Positions 6,306-9,507 of a stretch of DNA of 9,507 bases are shown piece by piece. The notes below the pieces were generated by a model. That model ran no database searches, had not been told where the DNA came from, and saw nothing but the letters and a program-made list of their open reading frames with translations. Position 1 is the stretch's first letter. Every line of letters begins with the position of its first letter. The stretch spans positions 1 to 9,507 of the forward strand of contig CAZELU010000064.1 in NCBI GenBank assembly GCA_964513215.1, read 5' to 3'. This DNA is from Casp-actino8 sp964513215 (GTDB taxonomy: Bacteria > Actinomycetota > Acidimicrobiia > Acidimicrobiales > Ilumatobacteraceae). A program made the translations under genes and the position numbers.

Positions 6306-7091
6306 TCACGCACTGCGCGCAGCCAGCGGACGCAACCGGCGATTCGCGAACATGTCGTCCGACAACCGGAAGCCCACGCCACGCACCGTGTGCATGAACT
6401 GCACATCGCTGGCACGATGACGAAGTTTGCGACGCAGGTTCGACAGGTGCACGTCCACCACGTGGGTGTCGCCGTACCAATTGGGGCCCCACACCGACTC
6501 GATCAACGCAGCGCGGCTGGTCACCTCGAACGGTGTCTCGCAGAGACGGGCGAACAAGTCGTACTCGAGGCGAGTGGCCGCGATGAGATGGCCGTTCACC
6601 TTGATCTCACGGCGTCCGGTGTCGATCGAGAGAGGTCCGAACACCAAGTTCTTGCTGGTGCTCACTTCTTCGACCGCACGATGGCGACGCGCGCGCATGA
6701 CCATCGACCGGCAACGCAGAGCGATCTCTTCGGGGGTCACCTCCGACGAGACAACATCGTCGTTCCCGCGTTCGAGTGCCGACAGTCGCTGCTCGCGGGA
6801 GTCGGCGCCGACCACGATCGAGTACACATCGGGACGTCGTTTGATCGTCTCTACGAATGGTTCCGCGCTCGGGTGTCCTTCGCGAGTGTCGATCACGACG
6901 ACTTCTGGTTCGAACGAATCGAGCAGAGCGTCGAGCGTGGTGAGATCGTCGGTCGCGCGCACGGTGAAACCGGCTAGTGACAGCGCGTTCTCGGTGGTGC
7001 GGCGATCCGAATGATGGGCCAAGGCCACCAGGGCTCGGGGTGCGGCGTCGGGGACCGACACCAAGGGGCGACGATCGTTGCGGGATGACAT
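6306..7091 (-). CDS. OmpR/PhoB-type response regulator with degenerate receiver domain
   Basis: 261-residue DNA-binding regulator. Residues about 19-134 form a receiver-like domain: LVALAHHSDRR (21-31), beta-3 VVVIDTREG (64-72) with Asp68 at the phospho-acceptor position, IVVGADS (92-98) and ERGNDDVVSSEVTPEEIALR (107-126). The acidic pair normally found after beta-1 is replaced by His26-His27. The Thr/Ser at the end of beta-4 is not in its usual context, and the beta-5 Lys-Pro is Ser-Glu-like (115-117). Normal Mg-dependent phosphorylation is therefore doubtful. Residues about 148-246 are a complete winged helix: FGPLSIDTGRREIKVNG, LTRLEYDLF-like AATRLEYDLF, DTHVVDVHLSNLRRKL and TVRGVGFRL. No histidine kinase is adjacent. 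The start is fixed by AAGGA (complement of 7097-7101) 5 nt before the ATG. Targets are unknown. Confidence 0.92.
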   Translation of the reverse strand: MSSRNDRRPLVSVPDAAPRALVALAHHSDRRTTENALSLAGFTVRATDDLTTLDALLDSFEPEVVVIDTREGHPSAEPFVETIKRRPDVYSIVVGADSREQRLSALERGNDDVVSSEVTPEEIALRCRSMVMRARRHRAVEEVSTSKNLVFGPLSIDTGRREIKVNGHLIAATRLEYDLFARLCETPFEVTSRAALIESVWGPNWYGDTHVVDVHLSNLRRKLRHRASDVQFMHTVRGVGFRLSDDMFANRRLRPLAARSA

Positions 7092-7243
7092 GAGAATCCT
7101 TTCTCGGCTGTGTGGTGTTGTGTCGTCCGCACGCTGCGGACACCGAGAGAGAGGACGACCGTCGCGGTCCCTCGCACTTTTCGCCCGAACTTTTCGGGAA
7201 ACCTGAATTCCTGGGTTCGGCCGGGGTCGGTCTTGGTTGACTG
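7092..7243. promoter_or_regulatory. Divergent intergenic region with three inverted repeats
   Basis: This 152-bp gap separates the response regulator from the PLP enzyme. It holds the AAGGA ribosome-binding site of the regulator (complement of 7097-7101) and three perfect inverted repeats: GTCCGC-N5-GCGGAC (7125-7141), GACCG-N3-CGGTC (7157-7169) and CCCGAA-N3-TTCGGG (7184-7198). ACTTTTCG is also directly repeated at 7177-7184 and 7189-7196. Both genes must be transcribed from this region, but no confident -10 or -35 pair can be named for either. The repeats could be operators, for instance for autoregulation by the response regulator, or RNA hairpins in its 5' leader (inference). Confidence 0.5.
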
Positions 7244-8434
7244 ATGTCCGTGACCGAGCCGTCGAACACCGGAGCCGACCAGGCCGCGCATCCCGAGACC
7301 ACGGCCGTCCACGGTGGCCGTACGCCGGGTATTCGCGCGATGGCCCCGGTCCTGTGGGCGTCCACCACCTTCGAGATCGACACCCTGGCCGACGGACAGC
7401 GCATGGCGCACTCGTCGCGTGCGACCGAGTTCTACAGCCGCCACGGCAATCCCACCATCAACGCGTTCGAAGCGGCGGTGGCCGAGTTGGAAGGTGCCGA
7501 TGCCGCGCGCGCGTTCGCATCGGGCATGGGTGCGATCACCGGTGTGGTGCTCGGGTTGTGCAGCAAGGGCGATCACGTAGTGGCGCAGCAGCAGGCGTAC
7601 GGCGGCACCACGCAGTTGCTGGCCGGTGTGTGTCCGCGTTTCGGCATCGACGTGACGTTCGTGGACGGAACCAAACCGGGCGCCTTCGCCGACGCCGTGA
7701 TTCCGGGTCGCACGATGCTCGTGCTGGCCGAGACGCCGGCCAATCCGTTGCTCGATCTGGTCGATCTCGACGAGTTGGGTGCCATCAAGGGCCCCATCAC
7801 CGCGGTCGACTCCACGTTGGCGACTCCGCTCGGTGTGCGACCGTTGGAACACGGTGTGCAGTTGGTGATTCACTCGGCCACCAAGGCCATGGCGGGTCAC
7901 AACGATGCGACGCTCGGTGTGGTGGCCGGTGAGCGCGATCTCATCGACGCGTTGTGGGGTTTCGCGGTGTTGCAAGGTGCGTGCGCGTCACCGTTCGACG
8001 CGATGAACGGTCTGCGCGGATTGCGCACACTCGGTCCGCGGTTGCGTCAGCAAGAGCAGACCGCGGTGGCAGTTGGTCGTGCGCTCGAGGCGCATGCGGC
8101 CGTGAACTGGGTTCGCCATCCGCGTCTCGAATCGCATCCCCAGTTCGCCTTGGCGCAACGGCAGTACACGCAGTTCGGGGGAGTGCTGGCGTTCGAGTTG
8201 GCCGGTGGCCGCGAGGCCGGGGCACGTTTCGTGGAAGCGGTGCGGTTGTGTCGACCGGCCACGTCGATGGGCGGCCCCGAGACGTTGGTGACGCATCCGG
8301 CGTCCACCACGCACGCCGGGCTCACACCCGACGAGTTGGCCGCGGCCGGGATCACCCCGGGCACGGTGCGCATGAGCTGCGGCCTCGAGCACACCGACGA
8401 CATCGTCGCCGACGTGCTGGCTGCCTTGGCCTGA
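7244..8434 (+). CDS. Cys/Met-metabolism PLP-dependent enzyme (cystathionine gamma-synthase / homoserine sulfhydrylase / gamma-lyase family)
   Basis: 396-residue fold-type I PLP enzyme, full length for the family. Visible motifs are HPETTAVHGGR (16-26), YSRHGNPTINAFE (64-76), SGMGAI (92-97), the PLP-stacking AYGGT (118-122), ETPANPLLDLVD (164-175), VDSTLATPLGVRPL with the Asp that pairs with the pyridine nitrogen (186-199), and VIHSATKAMAGH with the Schiff-base Lys214. The C-terminal HPASTTHAGL and GTVRMSCGLEH complete the pattern. Family members make or break the gamma-substituent of homoserine, cystathionine or methionine (transsulfuration, methionine synthesis or gamma-lysis). The exact reaction cannot be told from sequence alone. 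The start is limited by an in-frame stop at 7238-7240, so ATG 7244 (or GTG 7250) is the only full-length choice; no Shine-Dalgarno is visible. No LexA box precedes it, although it lies between the two mutasome units. Confidence 0.92.
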   Translation: MSVTEPSNTGADQAAHPETTAVHGGRTPGIRAMAPVLWASTTFEIDTLADGQRMAHSSRATEFYSRHGNPTINAFEAAVAELEGADAARAFASGMGAITGVVLGLCSKGDHVVAQQQAYGGTTQLLAGVCPRFGIDVTFVDGTKPGAFADAVIPGRTMLVLAETPANPLLDLVDLDELGAIKGPITAVDSTLATPLGVRPLEHGVQLVIHSATKAMAGHNDATLGVVAGERDLIDALWGFAVLQGACASPFDAMNGLRGLRTLGPRLRQQEQTAVAVGRALEAHAAVNWVRHPRLESHPQFALAQRQYTQFGGVLAFELAGGREAGARFVEAVRLCRPATSMGGPETLVTHPASTTHAGLTPDELAAAGITPGTVRMSCGLEHTDDIVADVLAALA

Positions 8435-8436
8435 CG

Positions 8437-8457
8437 ACCAGGGAGAATGCCCCTGGT
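8437..8457 (+). terminator. Hairpin just after the PLP enzyme stop codon
   Basis: ACCAGGG (8437-8443) and CCCTGGT (8451-8457) form a perfect 7-bp stem with a 7-nt loop, starting 2 nt after the TGA. There is no T-run. Such tail-less hairpins are common candidate terminators in high-GC Gram-positives. It would insulate the SOS-controlled dnaE2 promoter, which begins within a few bases. Confidence 0.55.
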
Positions 8458-8461
8458 GATA

Positions 8462-8475
8462 CGAACATATGTTCG
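8462..8475. promoter_or_regulatory. LexA (SOS) box upstream of dnaE2
   Basis: CGAACATATGTTCG is a perfect 14-bp palindrome matching the actinobacterial LexA consensus. It lies 1 bp before the -10 hexamer TAATCT, and its centre is about 20 bp before the dnaE2 start codon. This is nearly the same geometry as the imuA' box. Confidence 0.93.
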
Positions 8476-8476
8476 A

Positions 8477-8482
8477 TAATCT
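8477..8482 (+). promoter_or_regulatory. -10 hexamer of the dnaE2 promoter (leaderless)
   Basis: TAATCT is a good TANNNT -10. It ends 6 nt before the GTG at 8489, there is no Shine-Dalgarno, and a leaderless mRNA is likely. It supports the GTG as the true start. Confidence 0.6.
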
Positions 8483-8488
8483 CGGCCC

Positions 8489-9507
8489 GTGGCCTATTCG
8501 TGGGGAATGCAAGGGCCCACGACCTGGTCGGAACTCGAGGCCCGGTTGTCGGGTCGTCGGCCGGCCGATCGCGGCCGGGACGGTCGCGCCCCCGGTGCCA
8601 CCACGGGCAACGCCGGCGGTGACGGCCCGGCGTTCGGGCGCGTGCGCCAGCCCTATGAGCCACCCGTCGAGCAATCCGCACCCCGCGCCGTCGTGCCGTA
8701 CGCCGAACTGCACTGCCACTCGAACTTCTCGTTCCTCGACGGCGCCTCGCATCCCGAAGAACTCGCCGAAGAAGCGCATCGCCTCGGTCTGAGTGCGCTC
8801 GGGCTCACCGATCGCAACGGGTTATACGGCATCGTGCGATTCGCCGAAGCGGCGCGCGCGGTGCAGTTGCCCACGGTGTTCGGTTCCGATGTGACGGTGC
8901 ACGACCGTGATCGCACGCATCAAGTCGTGCTGGTGGCCGATGGCCCGAGCGGTTACGCGCACCTGGCTCGCGCGTTGAGTCTGGCGCAACTCGCTGGTCG
9001 CAAGAACGAACCGCGCTGCACCGTTGCCGATCTCGCACAACACGGGGCGGGCCACTGGTGGGTGCTCACGGGCGAACACGATGGTGCCGTGGTGTCGGCA
9101 CTCATGGCCGATGGTCCGTCGGCGGCGCGACGAGAACTGGCTCGACTCGTCGAAGCATTCGGGCGCGATCGTGTGCTCGTCGAGTTGTGGGATCACGGTG
9201 ACCCGCTCGATTCGGCGCGCAACGATGCGTTGGCCGAGATCGCCGCGCGATCCGATGTGCAGTGCGTGGCCACCAACGCCGTGCGCTACGCCACGCCGGC
9301 GGCCCGTCGACTCGCGTCGGCCATGACGGCGGTGCGACGGCGAGCGAGTCTCGACGAGGTCGATCCGTGGTTACCCGGTTCAGCCAGTGCTCATCTGCGC
9401 AGCGGGGCCGAACAGATGCGTCGATTCGCGCGTTATCCGGGTGCGGTAGAAGTCGCGGCCGAGATCGGCACCGCCGCCGCGTTCGATCTGTCGTTGGTGG
9501 CTCCGAA
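8489..9507 (+). CDS. dnaE2: DnaE2, error-prone DNA polymerase III alpha-type subunit (3' end cut by window edge)
   Basis: The first 339 residues of a protein that in this family is about 1,050-1,150 long. DnaE2 carries out damage-induced mutagenic translesion synthesis together with ImuA' and ImuB. The N-terminus has SWGMQGPTTWSELEARLSG (4-22), typical of DnaE2, then a low-complexity Gly/Arg linker (23-68). The PHP domain follows: YAELHCHSNFSFLDGASHPE (71-90) with His75/His77, GLTDRNGLYGIVRFAEAAR (105-123), and the DnaE2 hallmark VELWDHGDPLDSARNDAL (231-248). Further DnaE2-type sequence is AVRYATPAARRLASAM (264-279) and AHLRSGAEQMRRFARYPGAV (301-320). The metal-site TDH is TDR here (Arg109), so the PHP site may be inactive. 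The polymerase core lies beyond the window. GTG 8489 is chosen because the family N-terminus begins right after it and a LexA box plus -10 sit immediately upstream. Confidence 0.94.
   Translation, partial: MAYSWGMQGPTTWSELEARLSGRRPADRGRDGRAPGATTGNAGGDGPAFGRVRQPYEPPVEQSAPRAVVPYAELHCHSNFSFLDGASHPEELAEEAHRLGLSALGLTDRNGLYGIVRFAEAARAVQLPTVFGSDVTVHDRDRTHQVVLVADGPSGYAHLARALSLAQLAGRKNEPRCTVADLAQHGAGHWWVLTGEHDGAVVSALMADGPSAARRELARLVEAFGRDRVLVELWDHGDPLDSARNDALAEIAARSDVQCVATNAVRYATPAARRLASAMTAVRRRASLDEVDPWLPGSASAHLRSGAEQMRRFARYPGAVEVAAEIGTAAAFDLSLVAP

Noticed and set aside
6390..6977. 195-codon plus-strand open frames opposite the response regulator
   Set aside because: Antisense to a complete OmpR-type winged helix and receiver fold. 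No family resemblance.
1..9507. CRISPR arrays, tRNA/rRNA genes, insertion sequences, attachment sites
   Set aside because: No regularly spaced repeats, no tRNA-like cloverleaf, no transposase or integrase motifs and no terminal inverted repeats were found by reading.

Overview
The window looks like an ordinary chromosomal stretch of a high-GC Gram-positive bacterium (Actinomycetota). Its codons strongly favour G or C in third position. It has an actinobacterial-type split DNA-damage mutasome (imuA'-imuB and dnaE2), LexA boxes of the GAAC-N4-GTTC type, and several apparently leaderless genes with a TANNNT -10 hexamer 6-7 nt before the start codon. Protein style suggests an Acidimicrobiia-like lineage, but that placement is inference. 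No rRNA, tRNA, CRISPR array, insertion sequence or prophage gene was seen.

Layout, left to right. (1) A 3'-truncated acyl-CoA dehydrogenase on the minus strand (1-1253) is divergent, across 69 bp, from a small Nfu/NifU-N-terminal-domain protein (1323-1784). (2) A 131-bp gap with a weak terminator-like hairpin and a 17-bp palindrome precedes a leaderless regulator (1916-2896). The regulator joins an excisionase-type helix-turn-helix to CarH-like cobalamin-binding domains. (3) A short-chain dehydrogenase (2924-3808, minus) converges on the regulator. (4) imuA' (3944-4678) and imuB (4680-6302) form a tightly coupled pair behind a perfect LexA box. (5) An OmpR-type response regulator (6306-7091, minus) converges on imuB with a 3-nt gap; its receiver domain is degenerate. 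(6) A Cys/Met-metabolism PLP enzyme (7244-8434) is followed by a hairpin. (7) dnaE2 (8489 to the window end, 3' truncated) sits behind a second perfect LexA box.

How the genes work together: imuA', imuB and dnaE2 are the three known parts of the actinobacterial SOS mutasome. DnaE2 is the error-prone polymerase, ImuB the clamp-binding, catalytically dead Y-family adaptor, and ImuA' a RecA-fold accessory protein. Both transcription units show the same promoter geometry: LexA box touching the -10 hexamer, then a leaderless start. They should therefore be induced together, although a response regulator and a PLP enzyme without recognisable SOS boxes lie between them. The remaining genes appear to be independent housekeeping or regulatory units.

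The most notable items are the B12-domain regulator and the atypical response regulator. The first carries the CarH signature W-x9-E-H and the lower-ligand His, but lacks the His that follows the Trp and uses a non-MerR DNA-binding domain. The second lacks both the receiver acidic pair and the conserved Lys.
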